The translations under genes and the position numbers were made by a program. A stretch of DNA of 64,000 nt from Streptomyces sp. TSRI0107 (GTDB lineage Bacteria > Actinomycetota > Actinomycetes > Streptomycetales > Streptomycetaceae): the NCBI RefSeq assembly GCF_001905845.1, contig NZ_LIVZ01000001.1, positions 434,001-498,000 on the forward strand. Reading direction: 5' to 3'. Within the stretch, counting starts at the first letter, position 1. Each line of letters opens with the position of its first letter. The notes under the pieces were generated by a model. That model ran no database searches. It had not been told where the DNA came from and was given only the letters and a program-made list of their open reading frames with translations. Of the stretch, positions 35,268-45,494 are shown in pieces.

Positions 35268-36299
35268 ATGGGGAACTCAATGTCGTTCATCGGCCGTGAC
35301 ATGGCTGTCGACCTCGGGACCGCCAACACGCTGGTGTACGTCAGGGGTCGAGGGATCGTACTCAACGAGCCGTCCGTCGTCGCGATCAACACCAACACCG
35401 GTGGCATCCTCGCGGTCGGTGCCGAAGCGAAGAAGATGATCGGGCGGACGCCGGGCAACATCGTCGCCGTGCGCCCGCTGAAGGACGGCGTGATCGCCGA
35501 CTTCGAGATCACCGAGCGCATGCTCCGCTACTTCATCCTGAAGATCCACAAGCGGCGGTATCTGGCTCGGCCGCGCGTCGTCGTCTGCGTGCCCTCCGGG
35601 ATCACCGGCGTCGAGCGCCGCGCCGTCATCGAGGCGTCGTCCCAGGCCGGCGCCCGCCAGGTGCACATCATCGAGGAGCCCATGGCCGCCGCCATCGGCT
35701 CCGGCCTGCCGGTCCACGAGGCCACGGGCAACATGGTGGTGGACATCGGCGGCGGCACGACGGAGGTCGCGGTCATCTCCCTCGGCGGCATCGTCACCGC
35801 CCAGTCCATCCGCGTCGCGGGCGACGAGCTGGACAACGCGATCATCCAGCACATCAAGAAGGAGTACTCGCTCCTGCTGGGTGAGCGCACGGCCGAACAG
35901 ATCAAGATCACGATCGGCTCCGCGTACGACCTGGACACCGACGAGCACACCGAGATCCGCGGCCGGGACCTCGTCTCCGGGCTGCCCAAGACCGTCGTCA
36001 TCTCCGCCGCCGAGGTGCGCAAGGCGATCGAGGAGCCCGTCAACGCGATCGTCGACGCCGTGAAGACCACGCTCGACAAATGCCCGCCGGAGCTGTCGGG
36101 CGACATCATGGACCGCGGAATCGTTCTGACCGGCGGCGGCGCGCTGCTGCGCGGTCTGGACGAGCGGCTGCGGCGCGAGACGGGCATGCCGATCCACATC
36201 GCCGAGGACCCGCTGGACAGCGTGGCGCTCGGCTCCGGCAAGTGCGTCGAGGAGTTCGAGGCGCTGCAGCAGGTGCTGGACGCCCAGCCGCGCCGATGA
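35268..36299 (+). CDS. mreB: Rod-shape-determining protein MreB
   Basis: 343 aa. Start at MGNSMSFIG (ATG 35268); an ATG 12 bp later is possible and upstream codons are not conserved. Actin-fold motifs: [14 protein letters not shown] (phosphate 1), [14 protein letters not shown] (phosphate 2) and [13 protein letters not shown] (adenosine). In Streptomyces MreB acts mainly in spore-wall assembly with the mre/PBP2/SEDS products downstream. First gene of the cluster; 128 bp to mreC. Confidence 0.97.
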   Translation: MGNSMSFIGRDMAVDLGTANTLVYVRGRGIVLNEPSVVAINTNTGGILAVGAEAKKMIGRTPGNIVAVRPLKDGVIADFEITERMLRYFILKIHKRRYLARPRVVVCVPSGITGVERRAVIEASSQAGARQVHIIEEPMAAAIGSGLPVHEATGNMVVDIGGGTTEVAVISLGGIVTAQSIRVAGDELDNAIIQHIKKEYSLLLGERTAEQIKITIGSAYDLDTDEHTEIRGRDLVSGLPKTVVISAAEVRKAIEEPVNAIVDAVKTTLDKCPPELSGDIMDRGIVLTGGGALLRGLDERLRRETGMPIHIAEDPLDSVALGSGKCVEEFEALQQVLDAQPRR

Positions 36300-36427
36300 C
36301 CCGCCGTGACGATTCCGCCGTGCGAGGCGATCTCCTCTCGCGCGGCGGATCGTTGGCATAGAAACACAAGCTCACACCCCAGTTCCTGTTCACACGGTTC
36401 CTATGAGGAAGGGCACGGCCGCCGCAC

Positions 36428-37378
36428 GTGAGGGACACACGAGAGAGCCGGCTGCTCCTGGTGCTGCTGGTCGCCATCGCGTTCGCGCTGATCACGGTGG
36501 ACATCCGCGGCGGGGAGGACTCACCGGTCGACGGTGCGCGGCGCGCCGCGGCCACGGTCTTCGGCCCGATCGAGAACGGGGTGGCGTCCGCGGTCGACCC
36601 GGTCGGCAACGCCATCGCCGCCGTCCGCGACTCCGGTGACCGGCACGACCGGATCGCCGAGCTGGAGCGGCAGAACGCCGCCCTGAAGGCCAAGCTCGGC
36701 AGCGACGACCGCAACCGCAGCCGGCTCCAGCAGCTCGACAAGATGCTGAAGGTCGCCGGCGAGGGCCAGTACGGCATCAAGGGCGCCCAGGTCATCGCCA
36801 TCGGCGCGGCACAGGGCTTCTCCTGGACCATCACCATCGACGTCGGCGCCGACGACGGAATCAAACGCGACATGACCGTCCTCAACGGCGACGGGCTCGT
36901 CGGCCGCGTCACCACCGTCGGCCCGAACTCCGCCACCGTGCTGCTCGCCAGCGACCCCGACTTCACCGTCGGCACGCGCATAGAGGGCAACGACGAGCTG
37001 GGCTTCGCCTCCGGCCAGGGCGACCGGCCGCTGCGCGTCGAACTCCTCAACGGCAAGGCGCAGGTCAAGAAGGGCGACCGCCTGGTCACCTTCGGCTCGC
37101 AGGCCGACAAGCCGTTCGTGCCCGGCGTGCCCGTCGGCGTGGTCTCCCGCGTCGACCCCTCCGGCGGCGGCCTGACCCGCACCCTGTACGTCACGCCGTT
37201 CGTCAGCTTCACCAAGCTCGACGTCGTCGGCGTAGTCGTCCAGGCGCCCGAGAAGGACCCGCGCGACACGGTCCTGCCCGACAAGCCCGAGCCGACCCCG
37301 ACGCCCCCCGTGACGGTGACGGTCACGCCGTCGGCGCAGGCGCCGGGCGACGGCGAGTTCCAGCAGCAAGACCAGTAG
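36428..37378 (+). CDS. mreC: Rod-shape-determining protein MreC
   Basis: 316 aa from a GTG. One N-terminal helix (RLLLVLLVAIAFALITV), a coiled coil (HDRIAELERQNAALKAKLG), then the beta-barrel extracytoplasmic domain (GFSWTITIDVGADDGI...GLVGRV). A Pro/Thr-rich tail ends the protein. It scaffolds wall-synthesis enzymes outside the membrane. mreD follows after 15 bp. Confidence 0.95.
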   Translation: MRDTRESRLLLVLLVAIAFALITVDIRGGEDSPVDGARRAAATVFGPIENGVASAVDPVGNAIAAVRDSGDRHDRIAELERQNAALKAKLGSDDRNRSRLQQLDKMLKVAGEGQYGIKGAQVIAIGAAQGFSWTITIDVGADDGIKRDMTVLNGDGLVGRVTTVGPNSATVLLASDPDFTVGTRIEGNDELGFASGQGDRPLRVELLNGKAQVKKGDRLVTFGSQADKPFVPGVPVGVVSRVDPSGGGLTRTLYVTPFVSFTKLDVVGVVVQAPEKDPRDTVLPDKPEPTPTPPVTVTVTPSAQAPGDGEFQQQDQ

Positions 37379-37393
37379 GGGGAGCTGACCTTC

Positions 37394-38062
37394 ATGCGCT
37401 TCAACCGGATCCTGCTCTCCGTCACACTCGTCGTCGTCGCCCTGGTCCTCCAGGTCAGCGTCCTCGCCCGGCTGCACCTGCCGGGCGCCGTCCCCGACCT
37501 GGTGCTGCTCACCGTCCTCGGCCTCGCCCTGGTCTACGGCCACGTCGGCGGCGCCCTCATCGGCTTCGGCGCGGGCCTGCTCGCCGACCTCGCCCCGCCC
37601 GCCGACCACGCCGCCGGCCGCTACGCGCTGGTGCTGTGCGTCGTCGGCTACCTCGCCGGTCTGGTCAAGCCGGAGAACGGCCGGCTGAAGTCGGCCACCG
37701 GCACGATGGCCGTGGTCGGCGCCGCCGCGATCGGCACGACCCTGCTGTACGCCGGGGTCGGCGCCCTCGTCGGCGACACCGCCGCCCGCCATGTCGGCCT
37801 CGGCGGGCTGCTGTTCACCGCCACCGTCTACGACCTGCTGCTCGCGCCGTTCGTGGTGCCCGGCATCATGGCGCTCGCCCGGCGCGCCGACAACGACCCG
37901 CTCGCCGAGACCAACTCCGCCGCCCAGGGCACCGACATCTCCGCCGGCTGGCTCTCCGGGACCGGGCTGCGGATCGGGGGCCAGCGCAACGGCCTCAAGG
38001 TGAAGGCCGCCCGGGCCCGCACCGCGCGCGCCGGCCGCATCAAGGGGGTCAAGCGGCTGTGA
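37394..38062 (+). CDS. mreD: Rod-shape-determining protein MreD
   Basis: 222 aa with about five hydrophobic helices (VTLVVVALVLQVSVLARLHL; VPDLVLLTVLGLALVYG; ATVYDLLLAPFVVPGIMALA). It joins MreC in the membrane part of the elongation complex. The C-terminal 50 residues are basic and cytoplasmic, longer than in rods such as E. coli. Confidence 0.93.
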   Translation: MRFNRILLSVTLVVVALVLQVSVLARLHLPGAVPDLVLLTVLGLALVYGHVGGALIGFGAGLLADLAPPADHAAGRYALVLCVVGYLAGLVKPENGRLKSATGTMAVVGAAAIGTTLLYAGVGALVGDTAARHVGLGGLLFTATVYDLLLAPFVVPGIMALARRADNDPLAETNSAAQGTDISAGWLSGTGLRIGGQRNGLKVKAARARTARAGRIKGVKRL

Positions 38063-38066
38063 AAAC

Positions 38067-38100
38067 CCTCGAGTTCACCAGAACGGGTGAATTTGCGAGG
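38067..38100 (+). other. Stem-loop between mreD and the PBP2 gene
   Basis: CCTCG-AG-TTCACC...GGTGAA-TTTG-CGAGG: an imperfect two-part stem in the 121-bp gap, with no T-tract. It could be an attenuator or a processing site inside the operon; no other element is recognised in this gap apart from the GAGGGGGAG ribosome site. Confidence 0.4.
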
Positions 38101-38183
38101 AACCGCAGCTCAAGGGCCCTTCGTTCCTCACTCGTACCCGCCAGCACCCAGCCGCCCACGCACTGAGAGGGGGAGCAGCCGCA

Positions 38184-40448
38184 GTGACCAACATCCCCGA
38201 GACCGGACGCACACCACGCGTCCAGATCCGGCTCATCGTCATCCAGGTCCTCGTCCTCTCCCTCCTCGGCACCCTCGGCGGCCGCCTGTGGTACCTGCAG
38301 ATCCGCGAGGGCGAGGAGTACGCCAAGGAGGCCTCCGGCAACCACGTCCAGCAGGTCGTCCAGCCCGCCGTCCGCGGCTCGATCCTGGACGCCCGCGGCG
38401 TGCCCCTCGCCGACAACGAGACCCGGCTGGTGGTCTCCGCCTCCCGCACCGAGCTGCTGAAGATGAAGGACGACGGCGACGCCGTCCTCACCAAGCTCGC
38501 CGGCGTGCTCGGGATGACGCCCAAGGAGGTCAAGGAGAAGGTCCGGCTGTGCGACGCCGAGACCCCCCAGCCCTGCTGGAACGGCTCGCCGTACCAGCCG
38601 ATCCCCATCACCGACGAGGCGACCCCCCGCCAGGCGCTGCAGATCCGCGAGCGCGCCGAGGACTTCCCCGGCATCACCGCCGAGCCGCAGGCCGTGCGCC
38701 GCTACCCGAGCCCCGGCAAGGCCAACACCGCCCAGGTGCTGGGCTACCTCTCCCCGGTCACCGACGAGGAGATCCAGCAGGCCCAGGACACCGACTCGCC
38801 CTTCCTGCGCTCCGACCAGGTCGGCCGCTCCGGCATCGAGCGGCAGTACGACAAGCAGCTGCGCGGCAAGGCGGGCGTCACCCGCTACGAGGTGGACAAC
38901 CTCGGCCGGGTCATCGGCCAGGCCGAGTCCGACGCCGCCGAGCCCGGCTCCAACCTCGTCACCAGCATCGACGCCCGCGTCCAGCGCGTCGCGGAGTACG
39001 AGCTGAACGAGGCGATGAAGACCGCCCGCAAGGAGTGGGACCGCAACACCCAGCAGCGCTACAAGGCCGACGCCGGCGCCGTCGTCGTGATGGAGGCCAA
39101 GACCGGCCGGATCGTCGCCATGGCCTCCAACCCGACGTACGACCCCAACGCCTGGGTCGGCGGCATCTCCGCCAAGGACTACAAGAAGCTCACCGGGAAG
39201 TCCTCCAACTACCCGCTGCTCAACCGGGCCATACAGGGTCAGGCGGCGCCCGGCTCCATCTTCAAGGTGGTCTCCACGGCCGCCGCGGTCCAGGCGGGCT
39301 ACGACTTCGACGGCCGCTACGAGTGCTCCAGCGCGTACTCGGTCGGCGGCCAGGTCTTCAAGAACTTCGAGTCGCAGAACCACGGCGCGATCAGCCTCGG
39401 CCGCGCCCTGGAGGTCTCCTGCGACACCGTCTACTACCGGCTCGCGCACAGCGAGTGGAAGAAGGACGGCGGCATCAACCCCAAGGGCAAGCCCAAGGAC
39501 TGGTTCTACAAGGCCGCCCACCAGTTCGGCCTCGGCGAGGAGACCGGCATCGACCTGCCCAACGAGGTCACCGGCCGCGTCCCCGACCGCGAGTGGAAGC
39601 AGCGGTACTGGGAGGCCAACAAGGACGCCTGGTGCAAGACCGGCAAGAAGGACGGCGACTACGTCGAGCGGATCTCCTACGAGAACTGCCTCGAAGGCAA
39701 CAAGATGCGCGCCGGTGACGAGATCAACTACTCCATCGGCCAGGGCGACACCCTGGTGACCCCCATCCAGATGGCCACCATCTACGCGGCCATCTCCAAC
39801 GGCGGCACGCTCTACACCCCGACCGTCGGCAAGGCCGTCGTCAGCGCCGACGGCAAGGAGGTCACGGAGATCGAGCCGAAGTCGCACGGCAAGCTGCCGG
39901 TGAGCCGGCAGACCCTCGCCCAGATGGACGAGGCCCTGGCCGGCGTCGCCACCCGCGGTACGGCGGCCTGGCGGTTCGGCGGCTGGCCGCAGGACGAGAT
40001 CGCCATGCACGCCAAGACCGGCACCGCCGAGGTCTACGGCAAGCAGACCACCTCCTGGTTCGCCACCTACACCGACGACTACGCGATCGTGATGACGATC
40101 TCCCAGGGCGGTACGGGCTCCGGCGCCTCCGGCCCCGCCGTCCGCAACATCTACGACGCGCTGTACGGCGTCTCCGACGACGGCACCATCAACAAGAAGA
40201 ACGCCCTGCTGCCCAGCCCGCAGAAGGACCTGCCGAAGATCCAGACGGACGGTTCCATCACCGCGCCCAAGCTCCCCAAGGACGTGGCGAAGGAGCAGCA
40301 GGACAGCCAGAAGGCCCCCGAGGACACGGCGGAGCAGCAGCAGGCCGCGGCGACCGTGCCCTCACCGGAGGCGGGCAACCGTGAGACGCGCCGACGCGGC
40401 CGCGGGCCTGGCCGCCGTCGCCGGGGAAGCCGGAGGACCCAGCGATGA
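38184..40448 (+). CDS. mrdA: Penicillin-binding protein 2 (class B transpeptidase)
   Basis: 754 aa from a GTG. N-terminal helix (IRLIVIQVLVLSLLGTLGG), dimerisation domain, then transpeptidase motifs: SxxK as APGSIFKV (about residue 357), SCDT (about 411), KTG as HAKTGTAE (about 610). It crosslinks peptidoglycan with the SEDS glycosyltransferase just downstream. The C-terminal 80 residues are Gln/Ala/Lys/Arg-rich, an extension beyond the catalytic domain. Its TGA overlaps the next ATG by 4 bp. Confidence 0.95.
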   Translation: MTNIPETGRTPRVQIRLIVIQVLVLSLLGTLGGRLWYLQIREGEEYAKEASGNHVQQVVQPAVRGSILDARGVPLADNETRLVVSASRTELLKMKDDGDAVLTKLAGVLGMTPKEVKEKVRLCDAETPQPCWNGSPYQPIPITDEATPRQALQIRERAEDFPGITAEPQAVRRYPSPGKANTAQVLGYLSPVTDEEIQQAQDTDSPFLRSDQVGRSGIERQYDKQLRGKAGVTRYEVDNLGRVIGQAESDAAEPGSNLVTSIDARVQRVAEYELNEAMKTARKEWDRNTQQRYKADAGAVVVMEAKTGRIVAMASNPTYDPNAWVGGISAKDYKKLTGKSSNYPLLNRAIQGQAAPGSIFKVVSTAAAVQAGYDFDGRYECSSAYSVGGQVFKNFESQNHGAISLGRALEVSCDTVYYRLAHSEWKKDGGINPKGKPKDWFYKAAHQFGLGEETGIDLPNEVTGRVPDREWKQRYWEANKDAWCKTGKKDGDYVERISYENCLEGNKMRAGDEINYSIGQGDTLVTPIQMATIYAAISNGGTLYTPTVGKAVVSADGKEVTEIEPKSHGKLPVSRQTLAQMDEALAGVATRGTAAWRFGGWPQDEIAMHAKTGTAEVYGKQTTSWFATYTDDYAIVMTISQGGTGSGASGPAVRNIYDALYGVSDDGTINKKNALLPSPQKDLPKIQTDGSITAPKLPKDVAKEQQDSQKAPEDTAEQQQAAATVPSPEAGNRETRRRGRGPGRRRRGSRRTQR

Positions 40449-41644
40449 CCGGCGTCAACAGCTTCCAGGTCTCCGGGTACGGCCCCGAGCGCGCCGGCTG
40501 GACGCGGCTGTTCGCCCGCGACTCGATGGCCCGCCGCCTCGACTGGCCGATACTGCTGGCAGCCCTCGCGCTGTCGCTGATCGGCTCGGTCCTGGTGTTC
40601 TCCGCGACCCGCAACCGCACCGAGATCAACCAGGGCGACCCGTACTACTTCCTCCTGCGGCATCTGCTGAACACCGGCATCGGGCTCGCCCTGATGGTCG
40701 GCACCGTCTGGCTCGGCCACCGCACCCTGCGCACCGCCGTGCCGATCCTCTACGGCGCCTCGGTGTTCCTGATCCTGATGGTGCTCACCCCGCTGGGCTC
40801 CACCGTCAACGGCGCCCACTCCTGGATCGTGATCGGCGGCGGCTTCTCGCTCCAGCCCTCGGAGTTCGTGAAGGTCACCATCATCCTGGGCATGGCGATG
40901 CTGCTGGCGGCCCGGGTGGACGCGGGCGACAAGCAGCACCCGGACCACCGCACGGTCCTGCAGGCGCTGGGCCTGGCCGCCGTGCCGATGCTGATCGTGC
41001 TGCTCATGCCCGACCTCGGCTCGGTCATGGTGATGGTGGTGATCGTGCTGGGCGTCCTGCTCGCCTCCGGCGCCTCCAACCGCTGGATCTTCGGGCTGAT
41101 CGGCGCGGGCACGGCCGGCGCGCTCGCGGTGTGGCAGCTGGGCGTCCTGGACGAGTACCAGATCAACCGCTTCGCCGCGTTCGCCAACCCCGAACTGGAC
41201 CCGGCCGGCGTCGGCTACAACACCAACCAGGCCCGCATCGCCATCGGCTCCGGCGGGCTCACCGGCTCCGGACTGTTCCAGGGCTCGCAGACCACCGGCC
41301 AGTTCGTGCCGGAACAGCAGACCGACTTCGTGTTCACCGTGGCGGGCGAGGAACTCGGCTTCGTCGGCGGCGGGCTCATCATCGTGCTGCTCGGCGTGGT
41401 GCTGTGGCGGGCCTGCCGCATCGCCCGCGAGACCACCGACCTGTACGGCACCATCGTGGCCGCCGGGATCGTGGCCTGGTTCGCCTTCCAGGCCTTCGAG
41501 AACATCGGGATGACGCTCGGCATCATGCCGGTCACCGGTCTGCCGCTGCCGTTCGTGTCGTACGGCGGTTCGTCGATGTTCGCGGTGTGGGTGGCGGTCG
41601 GGCTGCTGCAGTCGATCCGGGTGCAACGACCGCTGTCCGCGTGA
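40445..41644 (+). CDS. sfr: SEDS-family peptidoglycan polymerase (RodA/FtsW-like, Sfr)
   Basis: 399 aa, ten hydrophobic helices. SEDS signature regions are visible: LQPSEFVKVTIILGMAMLL, a periplasmic loop with ARIAIGSGGLTGSG, and the C-terminal PLPFVSYGGSSMFAVWVAVGLL. It polymerises lipid II in a pair with the PBP2 upstream (ATGA overlap). In S. coelicolor the corresponding gene at the end of mreBCD-pbp2 is called sfr. Confidence 0.93.
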   Translation: MTGVNSFQVSGYGPERAGWTRLFARDSMARRLDWPILLAALALSLIGSVLVFSATRNRTEINQGDPYYFLLRHLLNTGIGLALMVGTVWLGHRTLRTAVPILYGASVFLILMVLTPLGSTVNGAHSWIVIGGGFSLQPSEFVKVTIILGMAMLLAARVDAGDKQHPDHRTVLQALGLAAVPMLIVLLMPDLGSVMVMVVIVLGVLLASGASNRWIFGLIGAGTAGALAVWQLGVLDEYQINRFAAFANPELDPAGVGYNTNQARIAIGSGGLTGSGLFQGSQTTGQFVPEQQTDFVFTVAGEELGFVGGGLIIVLLGVVLWRACRIARETTDLYGTIVAAGIVAWFAFQAFENIGMTLGIMPVTGLPLPFVSYGGSSMFAVWVAVGLLQSIRVQRPLSA

Positions 41645-41763
41645 ACCGGGCGAGGGCCGGGGACGAGGGCCGGGGGTGCCCGGTGATCATCCGCGGCCCC
41701 CGCCCCGCCTCTCGCCCGCCGCGTGCTCTGCCGCCGCCGCGTGACTGGCACTAGATTCGGTTC

Positions 41764-43272
41764 ATGGCGGACACGAAGCGTGAGATCGAGCGCAAGTACG
41801 CATCCGACGACAGTGGCCTGCCCGACCTGACCGGTGTCGCCGGAGTGGCGGCCGTCCTCGACAAGGGCGTCGCCGAACTCGACGCCGTCTACTACGACAC
41901 CGCCGACCAGCGCCTCGCCGCGGCCTCCATCACCCTGCGCCGCCGCACCGGCGGGGCCGACGCCGGCTGGCATCTGAAGTTCCCCGTCGCCCCCGGAGTG
42001 CGCGACGAGATCCGGGCGCCGCTCTCCGACAGCGTGCCGCGCACCCTCGCCGGACTCGTCCGCTCCAGGGTGCGGGACGCCGAGCTGCTGCCCGTGGTGC
42101 GGCTGCGCTCCGCAAGGGACGTCCAGGACCTCGTCGACGCCGACGGACGGCTGCTCGCCGAGGTCAGCGTGGACGCCGTACGCGCCGACCGGCTCACCGA
42201 CGGCGGCGGCCGCGCCCAGTGGACCGAGATCGAGGTGGAGCTGGCCGACGGACGGGACCCGGCCTTCCTCGACCAGGTCGAGAAGCGGCTGCGCAAGGCG
42301 GGGGTACGGCCGTCGGGCTCCGCGTCCAAGCTGGCGCGGGCACTGGCGGAGACCGAGCCGAAGAAGAAGCGACGCGGCAAACGCCGGACGGCCGCCGCAC
42401 CCGTGACCGCCGGCGACCACCTCCTCGCCTATCTGCGCGAACAGCGGGACGCGATCGTCTCCCTCGACCCCGCCGTGCGCCGGGACCTGCCGGACTCGGT
42501 GCACGCGCTGCGCGTCGCCACCCGACGGCTGCGCAGCGCCTTCCGCTCCTACCGCCGCCTCCTCGACCCGGCCGTCACCGGGCCGGTCGGCGAGGAGCTG
42601 AGATGGCTCGCCGCCGAGCTGGGCGTCGACCGCGACCAGGAGGTGCTCACCGAGCGCATCACCGCCGCCCTCGCCGACCTGCCGCGCACCCTGGTCACCG
42701 GCCCCGTCCGCACCCGGCTGCGCACCTGGTCGCACGCCCGCGGCGGAGGCTCGCGCCGTCGGCTGATCGCCGTACTGGACAGCACCCGCTATCTGCACCT
42801 GCTGCAAGCGCTCGACGCCCTCGTCGCCGACCCGCCGCTGCTGCGGGCGGCCGCCGGGAAACCGGAGAAGGCGCTGGCCAAAGCGGTACGCAAGGACTTC
42901 GGCAGGCTGACCGAGCAGGTCGAGCGGGCCCTCGCCCTGCCGCCCGGGCACGACCGCGACCTGGCCCTGCACGAGGCCCGCAAGGCCGCCAAGCGCACCC
43001 GCTACGCGGCGGAGGCCGCGAGCCCCGCGCTCGGCGAGAACGCGGTCGGCGTGGTGCGCTCCACGAGGTCCCTCCAGGGCCTGCTCGGCGACCACCAGGA
43101 CAGCGTGATGGCCCGCGAGGCACTGCGGGAGATCGCCGCCCAGGCGCACGCGGCGGGGGAGAGCGCGTTCACCTACGGGCTGCTGTACGGCAGGGAGGAA
43201 CGGCGGGCGGAACTGGCGGAGGCGGCGCTTCCGCAGGCGTGGTCGGTGATGGTGCGGGAGACGGCCGTCTGA
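41764..43272 (+). CDS. CYTH-CHAD domain protein
   Basis: 502 aa. An N-terminal CYTH domain (about 1-205) begins with a typical EIERKYA metal/phosphate motif; the C-terminal CHAD domain (about 220-500) has the conserved His-rich helices (VHALRVATRRLRSAFRSYRR; LHEARKAAKRTRYAAEAA). CYTH enzymes act on triphosphates and CHAD domains bind polyphosphate, so a role in polyphosphate metabolism is likely. A TAGATT sequence ends 6 bp before the ATG, suggesting a leaderless mRNA. Confidence 0.9.
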   Translation: MADTKREIERKYASDDSGLPDLTGVAGVAAVLDKGVAELDAVYYDTADQRLAAASITLRRRTGGADAGWHLKFPVAPGVRDEIRAPLSDSVPRTLAGLVRSRVRDAELLPVVRLRSARDVQDLVDADGRLLAEVSVDAVRADRLTDGGGRAQWTEIEVELADGRDPAFLDQVEKRLRKAGVRPSGSASKLARALAETEPKKKRRGKRRTAAAPVTAGDHLLAYLREQRDAIVSLDPAVRRDLPDSVHALRVATRRLRSAFRSYRRLLDPAVTGPVGEELRWLAAELGVDRDQEVLTERITAALADLPRTLVTGPVRTRLRTWSHARGGGSRRRLIAVLDSTRYLHLLQALDALVADPPLLRAAAGKPEKALAKAVRKDFGRLTEQVERALALPPGHDRDLALHEARKAAKRTRYAAEAASPALGENAVGVVRSTRSLQGLLGDHQDSVMAREALREIAAQAHAAGESAFTYGLLYGREERRAELAEAALPQAWSVMVRETAV

Positions 43273-43345
43273 GCGTGCCGGGCAGCTCCCGGGCCGCGTT
43301 ACGCTTGATGGTCACCCCTGTCAGCTGACGAAGGTAATTCCCGCG

Positions 43346-45288
<1,943 letters not shown>

Positions 45289-45301
<13 letters not shown>

Positions 45302-45341
45302 GGTCCGCACGCGCACTGAGGTCCGCACGCGCACCGAGGCC
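45289..45341. repeat. Short tandem repeat, 18-bp unit, across the radical SAM stop codon
   Basis: GCACGCGCACTGAGGTCC occurs twice in full and once with two substitutions. The first unit includes the last codons and TGA of the radical SAM gene, so the repeat probably arose by slippage. Confidence 0.7.
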
Positions 45342-45345
45342 GTAG

Positions 45346-45391
45346 CCGTGAGCCCCCTGTTCCCGCCCTTGGCGGGGGAGGGGGCTCACGG
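45346..45391. terminator. Nested hairpin terminator after the radical SAM gene
   Basis: Outer stem CCGTGAGCCCCCT/AGGGGGCTCACGG with an inner CCCGCC/GGCGGG hairpin; it isolates the radical SAM gene from the accessory genes downstream. Confidence 0.75.
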
Positions 45392-45494
45392 CGTCGCGGG
45401 CCGCCGAACCGCCCAGGCGGAGGGACAGCGGGCGACTTAGTCTGGTCCGAGGGGCGTCATCCGAGTGACGACCGATCCCGGAAGGGGCGTCCTC

